64,000 nucleotides of DNA from VRUE01 sp963729995 (GCA_963729995.1 CAVSPF010000003.1:1302001-1366000); one strand, 5' to 3'; positions 35,019 through 44,707 are shown, counted from the first letter of the stretch. Numbers and translations are program-made. The notes: generated from the letters alone by a model not told the origin.

Positions 35019-35675
35019 GTGATCCGCCTCATCCGCTTCTGCGCCCGCAACGGGATGTTGAACCACAGATACGCGCGGCTGCTCGGCCGCTACCTGTGGC
35101 GTCGCCTGCTCACCCGGGCCGGCCGGCGCTGGCGCACGAACGGGCTGCTCTTCCTCGGGCGCGGCCTCGAACTCCAAATCGGTCGCGACGCCCGCATCGA
35201 GTTCGGCCGCTTCGTCTGGATCGGCGACGGCACCAAGGTCCGCTGCCACGAGGGCGTGGTCGAAATCGGGGCGAAGACCGTGATGGGCCAGGAGTGCACG
35301 ATCTCCGCCTACCGAAGGGTGCGAATCGGCGAGCAGTGCGTGATCGCCGACCGGGCGATGTTCATCGACTTCGACCACGGCGTCGTCGAGGTCGAGCGGC
35401 CGATCCGCACGCAGGGGATCTACATGCGCGACGTGGTCGTCGGCTCGAACGTCTGGATCGGCTATGGGGCCTGCATCCTGCGCGGCGTGCGGGTCGGCGA
35501 CAACTCGATCGTCGGCACCAACTCCGTCGTCACCAGGGACGTCCCCGCCAACGCCGTCGTCGCCGGCATCCCAGCCCGCGTGATCAGGATGCGCGAGGCG
35601 CCGCGCGAGCTGCACTGGCCGCACCCCGTCGAACCCGATCCAGCCGCTCCCACCAGCCTCCCTCCCCCGCCATAG
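35019..35675 (+). CDS. Left-handed beta-helix (hexapeptide) acyltransferase
   Basis: A 218-residue protein with a basic N-terminal helical part and repeated hexapeptide turns (IGRDARIEFGRFVWIGDG, VVEIGAKTVMGQECTI, VVVGSNVWIGYGACIL) ending in the signature TNSVVTRDVPANAVVAGIPARVI. It resembles O-acetyltransferases of the WbbJ/LacA type acting on sugars or surface polymers. It starts with GTG and is divergent from meaB. Confidence 0.85.
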   Translation: MIRLIRFCARNGMLNHRYARLLGRYLWRRLLTRAGRRWRTNGLLFLGRGLELQIGRDARIEFGRFVWIGDGTKVRCHEGVVEIGAKTVMGQECTISAYRRVRIGEQCVIADRAMFIDFDHGVVEVERPIRTQGIYMRDVVVGSNVWIGYGACILRGVRVGDNSIVGTNSVVTRDVPANAVVAGIPARVIRMREAPRELHWPHPVEPDPAAPTSLPPPP

Positions 35676-35743
35676 GAACCGCCCGCAGCAACTGGCGCCT
35701 TCTTCGGCGATAGCCGCCTCATGACTATCCTCTCCGCTTCCGG

Positions 35744-35778
35744 TGCTCTTTTTGTACGTCATATGTACAAAAGGAGCA
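35744..35778. promoter_or_regulatory. Palindromic operator candidate upstream of the efflux ABC transporter
   Basis: 14-base arms 35744-35757 and 35765-35778 pair with one mismatch around GTCATAT; the core is TTTTGTAC-N7-GTACAAAA. It lies 110 bases upstream of the ABC ATPase start in an otherwise AT-poor region, which suits a binding site for a dimeric repressor of drug efflux (TetR, MarR or PadR type). It could also fold as an RNA hairpin. Confidence 0.6.
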
Positions 35779-35820
35779 TTGGAGACGTCCGGAGAGGGAC
35801 TCCGGGCCCATCCCGATGGG

Positions 35821-35887
35821 GATGGAGCGTCTTGTACTTTTCCTGTGGCGAGGCCGGCGGACGGCTGACGACTATCTTCAGGAAAAG

Positions 35888-35888
<1 letters not shown>
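35821..35888. repeat. Inverted repeat element C overlapping the ABC ATPase start
   Basis: Inner arms ACTTTTCCTG (35836-35845) and CAGGAAAAGT (35879-35888) pair perfectly around 33 bases. The left flank and arm (35821-35841) match element A on 19 of 21 bases. No long outer arms were found, so it may be a partial copy. The right arm contains the AGGA ribosome binding site and the first base of the TTG start of the ABC ATPase. Confidence 0.75.
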
Positions 35889-36879
<991 letters not shown>

Positions 36880-36883
<4 letters not shown>

Positions 36884-37653
36884 AGGCCCTGAGCGACACC
36901 GGCCACATGACCGTGCGCCACCTGATGGCGCTGTGGAGGCAGCCGTGGTGGATCGCCGTCTCGCTGGTGCAGCCGGTGATCTGGCTGCTGCTGTTCGGGG
37001 CGCTGTTCAGGAGCGTCACCAACATTCCGGGCTTCGGCTCCAGCAACTACATCCAGTTCCTCGCCCCCGGCGTGGTCGTGATGACCGCCTTCTTCGGCGC
37101 CGGCTGGACCGGCATGCCGGTCATCGACGACATCAACCGCGGTGTCGTCGACCGCTTCCTCGTCTCGCCGGTGCGACGCTCGTCCCTGATCTCCGGACGC
37201 CTCGCCTCCAGCGCCCTGACCACCGCGATCCAGTCGCTGATCATCGTCGTGCTGGCTCTGATCGTCGGCGCCTCGTTCGACAACAGCGTGCTGGGGGTGA
37301 TGGTGCTGATCGCCGTCTCGGTGCTGGTCGGCTCCGCCTTCGGCTGCCTGTCGATCGGCCTGGCGCTGCTCGTCCGCCGTGAGGAGACGCTGATCGCCAC
37401 GGTGCAGTTCCTGCTGCTGCCGCTGTCGTTCATGTCGGTCACGTTCATGCAGAAGAGCCTGATGCCCAGCTGGATGCAGACGGCCTCCAACTACAACCCG
37501 CTCAACTGGGCCGTCGAAGCCGGCCGGGGCGCCGTCAGCGCCTCGCCCGACTGGGCCTCGATCGCCGGCAAGGGCGGCCTACTGCTCGCCTTCCTGGTCG
37601 TCTGCGGGCTCTTCGCCAGCCGCGCCTTCCGCACCTACCAGCGCTCGGTCTGA
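36880..37653 (+). CDS. ABC-2 type transporter permease (DrrB-like)
   Basis: A 257-residue membrane protein with six predicted helices and the ABC-2 permease pattern: amphipathic N-terminus (LMALWRQPWWIA), early helix with QPVIWLLLFGALF, and NPLNWAVEAGR before the last helix. The ATG overlaps the ATPase stop (ATGA). Together they should export a lipophilic compound or lipid; the substrate is unknown. Confidence 0.93.
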
Positions 37654-37675
37654 CCCGGCCGCTGGTTCGGCGGCG

Positions 37676-38074
37676 TCAGGCCAGTAGGTCCGCCGGGGAG
37701 AGGATCGGGGCCCTGTCGGCCAGGTCGAGGAGGTGGCTGTCGCCGGAGACGAGAACGGCGTTCTGGCTATGAGCGAGGGCGATCAGGTAGTCGTCGTCGG
37801 GGTCCGCCGAGCGCAGCGGCGGCGGGCCCTCGGGGTCGGGGGCGATGACCGCGTCCCGTCGCAGCAGGTCGAGGTAGTCGTGCACGGCGTCGAGATCGAC
37901 GTAGCGGCGAAACTTCTCGCGGCGAAGAACGCCCTCCAGCTCGGCGAGGAGAAGCGGCGAGGCGATCAGCTCCAGCTCGCCGGCGCGCACCCCGATCAAC
38001 AGCTTCGCCGGGACGCCGGCGGGGGTGATCAGGGCGGAGACGAGGACGCCGGGGTCAAGGACCGCTCGCCGCAC
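37676..38074 (-). CDS. PIN-domain toxin (type II TA, putative endoribonuclease)
   Basis: A 132-residue PIN_3/VapC-like nuclease that would cleave RNA. Acidic site residues are visible: D in VLDPGVLVSALI, the cluster SADPDDDYLIALA and D in LVSGDSHLLDL. The GTG at 38074 overlaps the end of the antitoxin gene by 20 bases, the normal toxin-antitoxin arrangement. A longer open frame upstream is antitoxin sequence in another frame. Confidence 0.85.
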   Translation of the reverse strand: MRRAVLDPGVLVSALITPAGVPAKLLIGVRAGELELIASPLLLAELEGVLRREKFRRYVDLDAVHDYLDLLRRDAVIAPDPEGPPPLRSADPDDDYLIALAHSQNAVLVSGDSHLLDLADRAPILSPADLLA

Positions 38075-38303
38075 GCCTCTCCCTGCGCATCGCGTGGAGC
38101 TCGGCGGTGGCGAGGTCGTGGCCCTCTGCCTCGGACGCCGGTCGCACCCTCGCCCAGAGCTCCTCGAGGGCATCGAGGCCGAGGTCGCGGCGCAGTGACT
38201 CCTCAATCACCTCCGAGTCGCGCCTGCCACTGCGCGCCGCCTTGATCTTGACGGCACGGATGACATCCTCATCAAGGGTGACGGTCGTTCGCGTCTTCGA
38301 CAT
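38055..38303 (-). CDS. Ribbon-helix-helix antitoxin
   Basis: An 82-residue protein with an N-terminal RHH DNA-binding segment (TRTTVTLDEDVIRAVKIKAA) and a C-terminal tail that should bind the PIN toxin encoded next. It probably represses its own operon. The promoter would lie in 38304-38359, between it and the convergent-looking GT4 gene end. Confidence 0.85.
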   Translation of the reverse strand: MSKTRTTVTLDEDVIRAVKIKAARSGRRDSEVIEESLRRDLGLDALEELWARVRPASEAEGHDLATAELHAMRRERRAASGP

Positions 38304-38359
38304 AAACGCATCTTAGCATCACGATGCGGCAGGGGTAAATGGGCTTAGGACCTATCCCG

Positions 38360-39553
38360 TTAGGCGTGGCTGGGGTCGCCGACGAGGTCGGCGTAGACCG
38401 CCGAGGTCTGCTCGGCCACGTCGCCCCAATCGAAGCGGCGAAGGTGGTCGTAGGCTTCGGCGACGAGGCGCCGGCCCAGCTCGTCGTCGCGCAGCACGCG
38501 GATTGCAACTTCGGCGAGGGCATCGGGGTCGCGGGCACGGAAGCGCAGGCCGGCCTCCTCGTGCGGGACGACCTCCCGCAACCCTCCCGTGTCGGCGACG
38601 ATGCACGGACAGCCGGAGGCCATCGCCTCCAGCGCCACCAGGCCGAACGGCTCGTAGATCGAGGGGACCACGGTCAGGTCGGCGATCCGGTAGAGCGAGT
38701 GCAGGACGTCGTCGCCGATCCAGCCGAGGAAGGTGCCGTGCTCCATCAGGCCCAGCTCCTCGGCCTGCTTGTGCAGCTCCGCCTCATGCGTGCCGGAGCC
38801 GGCGACCAGGAAGCGGGTGCCCGGCGCCTTCTCGATCACCTGGGGCATCGCCTCCAGGGCCAGCTGGAAGCCCTTCTCGTAGACCAGGCGGCCGATCAGC
38901 AGCACCAGCTTCTCCTCCGGTGCGGCGAACTCCGCCCGCAGCCTGGTCAGCTCCGCAGGGTCCTGCGGTTGCAGGTCGTCGGGGTCGATCCCGTTGGGGA
39001 TCACGCTGATCCGCTCCTCCTCCACCCCGAAGATGTCCACGATCTGCTCGCGCATGTAGTGGGAGCAGGCGATCACCCGCTCGGAGCGGTTGGTGATCCA
39101 GCGCTCGACCCCGTGGATGTACGTCTGGGGGTGCTTGTCGACCCAGCCCTGGTGACGGCCGTGCTCGGTGGCGTGGATCGTCGTCACCAGCGGGGCGTCG
39201 AAGCGCTTGGCGAGGTGGTCGCAGGCGTTGGCGACCAGCCAGTCGTGACCGTGGACCAGGTCGAAGCTGTAGCGGTCGCCCAGCTCGACGCCGGCCGCGA
39301 GCATGTCGGAGTTCATCCGCTCCACCCAGGCGACGAACTCGCCCAGGTCGGTGGGCCGCTTCGGCTCCCGGATGCGGTGGATGAAGACGCCCGCGCGCCG
39401 CTCCTCGGCCGGCGACTCCTCGCCGCCTCGCGTCAGCACGTGGACCTCGACCTCGCGCTCGACCAGGGCCTCGGAGAGCTTGCGAACGTGGCGCGCCAGC
39501 CCGCCCTCGATCAGGGGCGGATACTCCCAGGAGAGGATCAGAGCGCGGGTCAT
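38360..39553 (-). CDS. GT4 glycosyltransferase, Rv3032-like alpha-glucan synthase
   Basis: GT-B enzyme of 397 residues: acceptor domain with WEYPPLIEGGLARHV, and donor domain with LIGRLVYEKGFQLALEAM and SIYEPFGLVALEAMASG (the E-x7-E motif). It resembles glycogen-synthase-like alpha-1,4-glucosyltransferases; Rv3032 of M. tuberculosis extends methylglucose lipopolysaccharide and lies beside a GH57 gene and a methyltransferase, exactly as here. It begins 13 bases after the GH57 stop. A role in glycogen or trehalose-related glucan is the alternative. Confidence 0.85.
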   Translation of the reverse strand: MTRALILSWEYPPLIEGGLARHVRKLSEALVEREVEVHVLTRGGEESPAEERRAGVFIHRIREPKRPTDLGEFVAWVERMNSDMLAAGVELGDRYSFDLVHGHDWLVANACDHLAKRFDAPLVTTIHATEHGRHQGWVDKHPQTYIHGVERWITNRSERVIACSHYMREQIVDIFGVEEERISVIPNGIDPDDLQPQDPAELTRLRAEFAAPEEKLVLLIGRLVYEKGFQLALEAMPQVIEKAPGTRFLVAGSGTHEAELHKQAEELGLMEHGTFLGWIGDDVLHSLYRIADLTVVPSIYEPFGLVALEAMASGCPCIVADTGGLREVVPHEEAGLRFRARDPDALAEVAIRVLRDDELGRRLVAEAYDHLRRFDWGDVAEQTSAVYADLVGDPSHA

Positions 39554-39566
39554 CTTGCGGTCTTGG

Positions 39567-41009
39567 CTAGGGCTCCAGAAGGGGTGCGAGGCTCAGGTCC
39601 GGGGCGAGGGAGCGCATGCACGGATCGGTGTCGGATCGGGAGTCTACGGCCTGCAACATCGCTTCAGAGTGCTCGGTGGCACGCTGAAAGGCGTAGTCAC
39701 CCGCCTGCTTGCGCTTGTCGAGAAAGGCCCAGTCGCTTGCCTGGACCGCGAGCAGCTCGCGGGCGGCGCGCAGGGCGGCTGGACCGCGCAGCCCGCCGGC
39801 AAGCGCCCGCAGCAGCCGCAGCTCCAGCCGGCGCGCCCCCCAGGTTAGATCGGCGACCGGGGGCGAGTCCCAGGTGCTGAGGTCCTTGTCCTCGCCCCAG
39901 GTCGACTCGGCCAGCGGCCGCTCGACCGGCTGGTGCTCGGCAAGCGCCTCGCTGACCGTGAGCAGGCGCACTCCCGCGCCGGCGGCCTCGGCCAGCACCT
40001 CGCGCAGCCAGATCACGCCCTCCGACCACCAGTGGCCGAGCAGCTCGGTGTCGATCGCGAAGACGAGCAGCCCGCGCCTCCCGCGCGACTCGGAGAAATC
40101 GCGCAGGCGCGCGGCGGCGGCGCTGAGGAACTCGGCCGCCTGGCGCCGCGCCGCCTCCTCCGCGGCGCCGGGGTCGTAGGCGCCGCCGCCGACCTTCCAG
40201 ATCCTCACCCCCCGCAGCGATTTGCCAGCGAACTGGGCGTGGGCGGGATCGGACGGATAGCCCTCGAGCGACCACAGCCAGCTCACCGCCTCCCAATCGA
40301 TCGGCAACGCGATCGGTCCCGCCTCGGTCGCCACCGGTGTCAGGGCCTCCAGCGGCTCGCCGTGGGCGCTCTGGTCGACGCAGAACCACCGCACCCCGTG
40401 CTCCGCCAGCCGCCACTCCAGCCCCGGCGAATAGCCGCACTCGGGCAGCCAGAAGCCGCCGTCCCAGCCGAACCGCCGCCGGTGCGAGCGAATGCCGGCG
40501 TCGATCTGCAGGCGCAGGCCTGCCCGCGTCGCCAGCAGCGGCAGCACCGCGTGCGTGGCCGCAGAGCTCGCAAGCTCGACCCGTCCCGACTGCTCGGCCT
40601 CGCGGAAGGGGCGCAGCGGATCGCCGTCCACCGCGTCGAGCAGCTCCAACGCGCGCCGGTACCGCGCCAGGTCCGCCTCGCAGGCCGCCCTGCACTCCGC
40701 CGGCACCTCGCCCAGGTCCGCCTCCGCGGCGCCGATCCGCCAGCGGACCAGGAACTCCCGCAACCGCTTCCGCGCGCCGGCGTCCTCGAGCTGGTCCGCC
40801 AGGACGGGAGTCACCGTCATCGTCAGGTTCCGGGCAACCTCCAGCACCGGCAGGTAGGACCGGATCACCGCGTCGAACAGCCACTCCTCTCCAAACGGAT
40901 ACGTCCCGAACCCCTCCACGTAGGGCATGTGCGAGTGCAGGACGATCGCCAGGTCCCCGATGGTCTCGGGGTCGGCGAGTGGCGGCGACCGCGCACTCGA
41001 TTCACGCAT
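39567..41009 (-). CDS. GH57 family alpha-glucan branching enzyme, Rv3031-like
   Basis: A 480-residue glycoside hydrolase family 57 protein with a DUF1957 C-terminal domain. The start VLHSHMPYVEGFGTYPFGEEWL is the GH57 motif; the nucleophile Glu is in FWLPECGYSPGLE and the acid/base Asp in FAIDTELLGHWWSEG. The C-terminal domain has DWAFLDKRKQAGDYAFQRA. It should add alpha-1,6 branches to an alpha-1,4-glucan. The start overlaps the methyltransferase end by 8 bases, showing operon coupling. Confidence 0.9.
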   Translation of the reverse strand: MRESSARSPPLADPETIGDLAIVLHSHMPYVEGFGTYPFGEEWLFDAVIRSYLPVLEVARNLTMTVTPVLADQLEDAGARKRLREFLVRWRIGAAEADLGEVPAECRAACEADLARYRRALELLDAVDGDPLRPFREAEQSGRVELASSAATHAVLPLLATRAGLRLQIDAGIRSHRRRFGWDGGFWLPECGYSPGLEWRLAEHGVRWFCVDQSAHGEPLEALTPVATEAGPIALPIDWEAVSWLWSLEGYPSDPAHAQFAGKSLRGVRIWKVGGGAYDPGAAEEAARRQAAEFLSAAAARLRDFSESRGRRGLLVFAIDTELLGHWWSEGVIWLREVLAEAAGAGVRLLTVSEALAEHQPVERPLAESTWGEDKDLSTWDSPPVADLTWGARRLELRLLRALAGGLRGPAALRAARELLAVQASDWAFLDKRKQAGDYAFQRATEHSEAMLQAVDSRSDTDPCMRSLAPDLSLAPLLEP

Positions 41010-41763
41010 GGCAAGTTGCCACGAAGTCCAATGCCCGGTCGAGGTTCTTCGTCCTCAAGCTGAAGTCCCCCGCCGAGATCGCCGGGGTGAAGCGATCGTA
41101 GAAGGGCTTGGTCAGGTGGAGGGCCCGGTGGACGTGGTCCCAGCCCAGCTTCAGGGCGATCTCGTGCGCGCGCAGCTTGCGGGCGTGAAAGAGGCCGAGC
41201 AGCTCGACCCGCTCGAAGTGCGCCTCGCAGAGGTCCCGGAACTCCGCCGCCCGATACTCGTGGACGTGCCAGGGGTTGTCCGACTTCTCGGCGCCGGGCG
41301 ACGCCAGCGTCAGCAGGTTGGGGGTGGAGACATAGGCGACGCCCCCGGGCGCCAGCATCGACTTGAAGTGCTCGAGGATCGCGCCGGCGTCCTGCACGTG
41401 CTCGATCGTCTGCAGGAAGACGACCGCGTCGCAGGGCTCGGCGAAGCTCTCGACCAGGTCCCGCTCGAAACGCAGGTTGGGGCGCACATAGCGCAGCCGC
41501 GCGTGCTCGTGCGCCTCGGGGTTGGCGTCGACCCCGACCACGCTCGCCGCGGAGCCGGCCAGGACGTCGGAGCCGTAGCCCTCGCCACAGGCCATGTCGA
41601 CCACCCGCCTGCCGGCGACCCGGCCCGCGATCCACTCGTAGACGGCCAGGTGCCGCCGGAACCAGTAGTTCTCCTCGGGCACGTCGGGGAGCGTTCGCTC
41701 GCCGGTCAGCGGCAGCGGCGGCACCCCGGAGGGCTGGTTGAGCTGGACGTATTCGCGCTCCAC
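41002..41763 (-). CDS. Class I SAM methyltransferase, Rv3030-like
   Basis: From the GTG at 41763 (MEREYVQLNQPS) it is 253 residues. SAM motif VVDMACGEGYGSDVLAG, acidic end VVGVDAN, and VVFLQTIEHVQD. The N-terminal LPLTGERTLPDVPEENYWFRRH resembles mycobacterial Rv3030, thought to methylate 6-O-methylglucose lipopolysaccharide, and the order methyltransferase-GH57-GT4 is the same as Rv3030-Rv3032. The start could lie further upstream (to 41841), but that would overlap the divergent gene. Confidence 0.85.
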   Translation of the reverse strand: MEREYVQLNQPSGVPPLPLTGERTLPDVPEENYWFRRHLAVYEWIAGRVAGRRVVDMACGEGYGSDVLAGSAASVVGVDANPEAHEHARLRYVRPNLRFERDLVESFAEPCDAVVFLQTIEHVQDAGAILEHFKSMLAPGGVAYVSTPNLLTLASPGAEKSDNPWHVHEYRAAEFRDLCEAHFERVELLGLFHARKLRAHEIALKLGWDHVHRALHLTKPFYDRFTPAISAGDFSLRTKNLDRALDFVATCHA

Positions 41764-41791
41764 GGGGTGGGACCGTATTGTTCCCGCCCCG

Positions 41792-42712
41792 ATGCCGGCC
41801 TCCCCGAGCGCCACCGCAGAGCACATCAAGGACGTCAACACCCGCTACCACGACGTGGCGGCCGACGAATACGACGCCAAGTGGGGCATCGACTTCGGCG
41901 ACACGGGGCAGGAGCAGGTCCGGCTGAAGCTCGCCAAGGCGCTGGGCGGGCTCGACGGGCAGAGCTTCGGCGACGGGTTGGAGATCGGCGCGGGAACCGG
42001 GTACTTCTCGCTCAACCTGCTCCAGCTCGGGGTGATCGAGCGGCTGACCGCCACCGACATCTCCGCCGGGATGCTGACGCGGCTCTCCAAGACGGCCGCG
42101 GCGCTCGGGCTCGAGGCGAAGACCGTCGCCAGCGAGGCCGAGCGGCTGCCCTTCGACGACGAGAGCTTCGACCTCGTCTTCGGCCACGCCATCCTGCATC
42201 ACATTCCCGACCTCGAGCGGGCGTTCTCGGAGTTCCGCCGCGTGCTGCGGCCCGGCGGCGCCGTCGCCTTCTGCGGTGAGCCGTCGCGTTACGGGGACCG
42301 GCTGGCGGCCGTCCCCAAGCGCGCCGGCCTGCTCGTCGCGCCGGCCTGGCGCAGGCTGGTCGGAGCGCGCAGCCGCGCCGTGCCGGAGGGCGAGCAGTCC
42401 CACAGCCATGCCCTCGAGAGCGAGGTCGACGTCCACGCCTTCGCCCCTGCCGACCTGCGGCGGCTGCTGCGCGACGCCGGCTTCGAGAACCGTCGCGTCG
42501 GTGGCGAGGAGCTGCTCGCCAACGCCTGGGGCTGGGGACTGCGGACGGTCGAGTCGAGCGCCGAGCCGGACTCGGTCTCCTTCAGCTGGCGCCGCTTCGC
42601 CTTCCGCAGCTACATCGCGCTGCAGAACGTCGACACCCGCCTGCTCGAGCCCCACCTGCCGGCCGAGCTCTTCTACAACCTGCTCGTCTCCGGCCGCAAG
42701 CCGTCTTCCTAG
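41792..42712 (+). CDS. Class I SAM-dependent methyltransferase
   Basis: A 306-residue enzyme from the ATG at 41792. The SAM site is LEIGAGTGYFSLNLLQLG, with the post-II motif FDLVFGHAILHHIPDLERAFSE and LRPGGAVAFCGEPS. The C-terminal ~100 residues differ from generic ubiquinone-type enzymes. It diverges from the Rv3030-like gene by fewer than 30 bases, so it could modify the same glucan, lipid or a quinone. The substrate is not determined. Confidence 0.85.
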   Translation: MPASPSATAEHIKDVNTRYHDVAADEYDAKWGIDFGDTGQEQVRLKLAKALGGLDGQSFGDGLEIGAGTGYFSLNLLQLGVIERLTATDISAGMLTRLSKTAAALGLEAKTVASEAERLPFDDESFDLVFGHAILHHIPDLERAFSEFRRVLRPGGAVAFCGEPSRYGDRLAAVPKRAGLLVAPAWRRLVGARSRAVPEGEQSHSHALESEVDVHAFAPADLRRLLRDAGFENRRVGGEELLANAWGWGLRTVESSAEPDSVSFSWRRFAFRSYIALQNVDTRLLEPHLPAELFYNLLVSGRKPSS

Positions 42713-42891
42713 ATAGGCTCGCCGGGCCTGGCATTCGTTGGTCCGTGAGCAGGGACTCGATGACTTGCAGGCCGCCGAGCTGATGTATCGCCTGGTTGCT
42801 GCCGCGGCAGGCAGTTCGGGCAATCGCTAAACGGTCCTCGGGAGAGAACGAGGCGATATCAGCGGCGTACGTCTGTAGACTATCTATCTAC
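42713..42891. other. Intergenic region upstream of mazEF
   Basis: About 180 bases without a supported gene. Near the end, TAGACTATCTATCTAC precedes the antitoxin ATG directly with no ribosome binding site, so TAGACT or TATCTA may be the -10 box of a leaderless transcript. No palindrome stood out. Confidence 0.35.
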
Positions 42892-43146
42892 ATGGCTGCC
42901 GACACCACCACGATCCGGGTTCCGATCCAGACTCGCGACCGGCTGAAGGCACTGGCTGCGCGTCGTGGAGAGCCCGCCGGCGAGGTCGTCGCGAAGCTCG
43001 TCAGCGCCGCTGATGAGGAGGCGATGCTGGCCGAGGTTGCGGCCGGGTTCGAGAAGCTCGCCGGCGATCCCGAGGCCCTCGCCGCCTATCGCGCAGAGAG
43101 CCGGGAGATCGAGTCCGCTTTCGACACCCCGGCGCCTGAGTGGTAG
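42892..43146 (+). CDS. MazE-type (RHH) antitoxin
   Basis: An 84-residue antitoxin starting at the ATG at 42892. The N-terminal TTTIRVPIQTRDRLKALAARRGEPAG is a ribbon-helix-helix DNA-binding domain; the acidic C-terminus (EIESAFDTPAPEW) fits a toxin-binding tail. It overlaps mazF by 7 bases. There is no ribosome binding site, which suggests leaderless translation. Confidence 0.85.
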   Translation: MAADTTTIRVPIQTRDRLKALAARRGEPAGEVVAKLVSAADEEAMLAEVAAGFEKLAGDPEALAAYRAESREIESAFDTPAPEW

Positions 43147-43484
43147 ACGCCCGTCCCCAGCAGGGTGAGGTCTACTGGGCCGATCCGAACCCGACGCGGG
43201 GGAGCGAGCAGGCTAAGGCTCGGCCCTTCGTGATCGTCTCCGTCGATCAACTGAATCAGGCAAGCCTCGGCCTCTCGCTCGCCGTCCCTCTCACCCGCAC
43301 CGATTTCGGCAATGCCCTGCATCTATCGATCCCCTCTTCGGAGGGCGGGTTGAGAGAGAACGGCTTCGCGATGCCCGAGCAACTCCGGGCGATTTCCCAC
43401 GAGCGGCTCAGTCGCCGACTCGGCAGCCTGCGCCCGAAGACCCTGGAGGAGCTGCTGAAGCGTTGCCGGGTGCTGCTGCGCTGA
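43140..43484 (+). CDS. mazF: MazF/PemK family mRNA interferase
   Basis: A 114-residue endoribonuclease toxin. The motif QQGEVYWADPNPTRGSEQAKARP is the MazF start with the conserved loop and Arg, followed by RPFVIVSVDQLN and ERLSRRLGSL. It begins with GTG inside the antitoxin end, the normal coupled arrangement. Confidence 0.92.
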   Translation: MVDARPQQGEVYWADPNPTRGSEQAKARPFVIVSVDQLNQASLGLSLAVPLTRTDFGNALHLSIPSSEGGLRENGFAMPEQLRAISHERLSRRLGSLRPKTLEELLKRCRVLLR

Positions 43485-43511
43485 GCAGGGCAAGCGACGC
43501 CGCAGGAGCCG

Positions 43512-44693
43512 CTAGGGACCGCTGCTCGGCCGGCGGGCGCGATAGAGCCTGGCGCGCGAATCGAAGCCCTTGAGGCTTCGCTCCCCCGCGAACGAGTAGT
43601 CGAAGCCCTCGCCCGCCGCTTGCCTCGTCGCCTCGTCGATCAGCACCGAGCCCGGCTTGGCGATCGCGGTGAGGCGGCTGGCCAGGTTCACCGGGCGGCC
43701 GTAGTAGTCCCCGGTCTGGGCGAGGACCGAGCCGTAGGCGACGCCGGCGCGCAGCCGCGGAAACTCGTCGCCCTCCCGCTGCGATGCCTCGACCAGGCGC
43801 AGCGCCGCCTCCACCATCGGCTCGACCTCGGCCGAGACGAGCATCGCCGCGTCGCCGATCAGCTTGACCAGGCGCACCGGCGGTTCGGCAACCGCGGTCG
43901 CCATCTCTTCCAACCTGCCGGCGACGAGGCCCAGCTCTTCGGTCGGCAGCTCCTCGCCGAGCTTGGTGAAGCCGACCAGGTCGGCAAAGCAGACGGCGAG
44001 CTCGCTTGTCGTGCCCATCTCGCCCGAGGCGAGGTCGGCCGCGCCGATCACGTCGCGGCGGATCTGCTCGAGCATGTGGGCCCGCAGCGCGTAGACCAGG
44101 ACCGGCTCGACCAGCGGCTGCATGTACTCGGCGGCGGCCGCGAAGCGCAGCGCCAGGTCGCGCTCGGTGTCGCCGGGCTGCATCAGGGTGCGGATGCTCA
44201 GTTCGCGGTTCGCCTCGGCGATCCGCGCGGTCGCCATTCCAATCGTGCGCGCCACCTGCAGCATCCCCTCCTCGGGCAGGCCCGCGTCGCGAAGCGCCTT
44301 CACCTGCCGCGCCGCCTCCAGGTCGGCCTCGGTCAGGGAGCGCTGGTCGGGGTCGGGATAGGGGATGCCGAGCGCCGCGGTGGCTCGCTCCAGCAGGTCG
44401 AGCTCGATCCCGGACATCTCGGCGACTTCGCGGGGCGAGTGGCTGGGACTGCCACCGGCCATCGCGCGCTCCACCGGCAGCAGGGTCAGCCGCCCGGCGG
44501 CGACGGCCTCGCGCAGGGCCTCGAGGGCGACGCCTTCCCCCGCGAGGCGCTCGAGCAGCTCGCGCCGCGCTTCGCGCGCGTGCCCCTCGAGGCCCTCGAG
44601 CAGCCCCTCAGCCTCGAAATCGATCTGCGCGCTGTCCTTTCTTCCCACGCGCCAATTTTCGCGGTTCACGCGTCCCGGGGCTTTCCGCCCCAC
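43512..44693 (-). CDS. Class III adenylate cyclase with autoinhibitory-like N-terminus
   Basis: A 393-residue soluble cyclase. The catalytic domain (from ~residue 228) has the metal Asp in CFADLVGFTKLGEE, the Lys/second Asp in VKLIGDAAMLV, and the transition-state residues in GRPVNLASRL. The N-terminal ~220 residues contain SPREVAEMSGIELDLLERATAALG and a further helical region like the regulatory part of mycobacterial Rv1264/Rv2212. It probably makes cAMP. GTG 44693 has no ribosome binding site, and GTGs a few codons later are possible. It follows ggt by 14 bases. Confidence 0.85.
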   Translation of the reverse strand: MGRKAPGRVNRENWRVGRKDSAQIDFEAEGLLEGLEGHAREARRELLERLAGEGVALEALREAVAAGRLTLLPVERAMAGGSPSHSPREVAEMSGIELDLLERATAALGIPYPDPDQRSLTEADLEAARQVKALRDAGLPEEGMLQVARTIGMATARIAEANRELSIRTLMQPGDTERDLALRFAAAAEYMQPLVEPVLVYALRAHMLEQIRRDVIGAADLASGEMGTTSELAVCFADLVGFTKLGEELPTEELGLVAGRLEEMATAVAEPPVRLVKLIGDAAMLVSAEVEPMVEAALRLVEASQREGDEFPRLRAGVAYGSVLAQTGDYYGRPVNLASRLTAIAKPGSVLIDEATRQAAGEGFDYSFAGERSLKGFDSRARLYRARRPSSGP

Positions 44694-44707
44694 TCAGAAA
44701 GGGGTTC

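Noticed and set aside
35816..35887. ATG at 35816 as the start of the ABC ATPase
   Set aside because: It would translate the repeat element into a non-conserved 24-residue leader; the TTG at 35888 has a ribosome binding site and begins family sequence. Kept only as a possible leader start.
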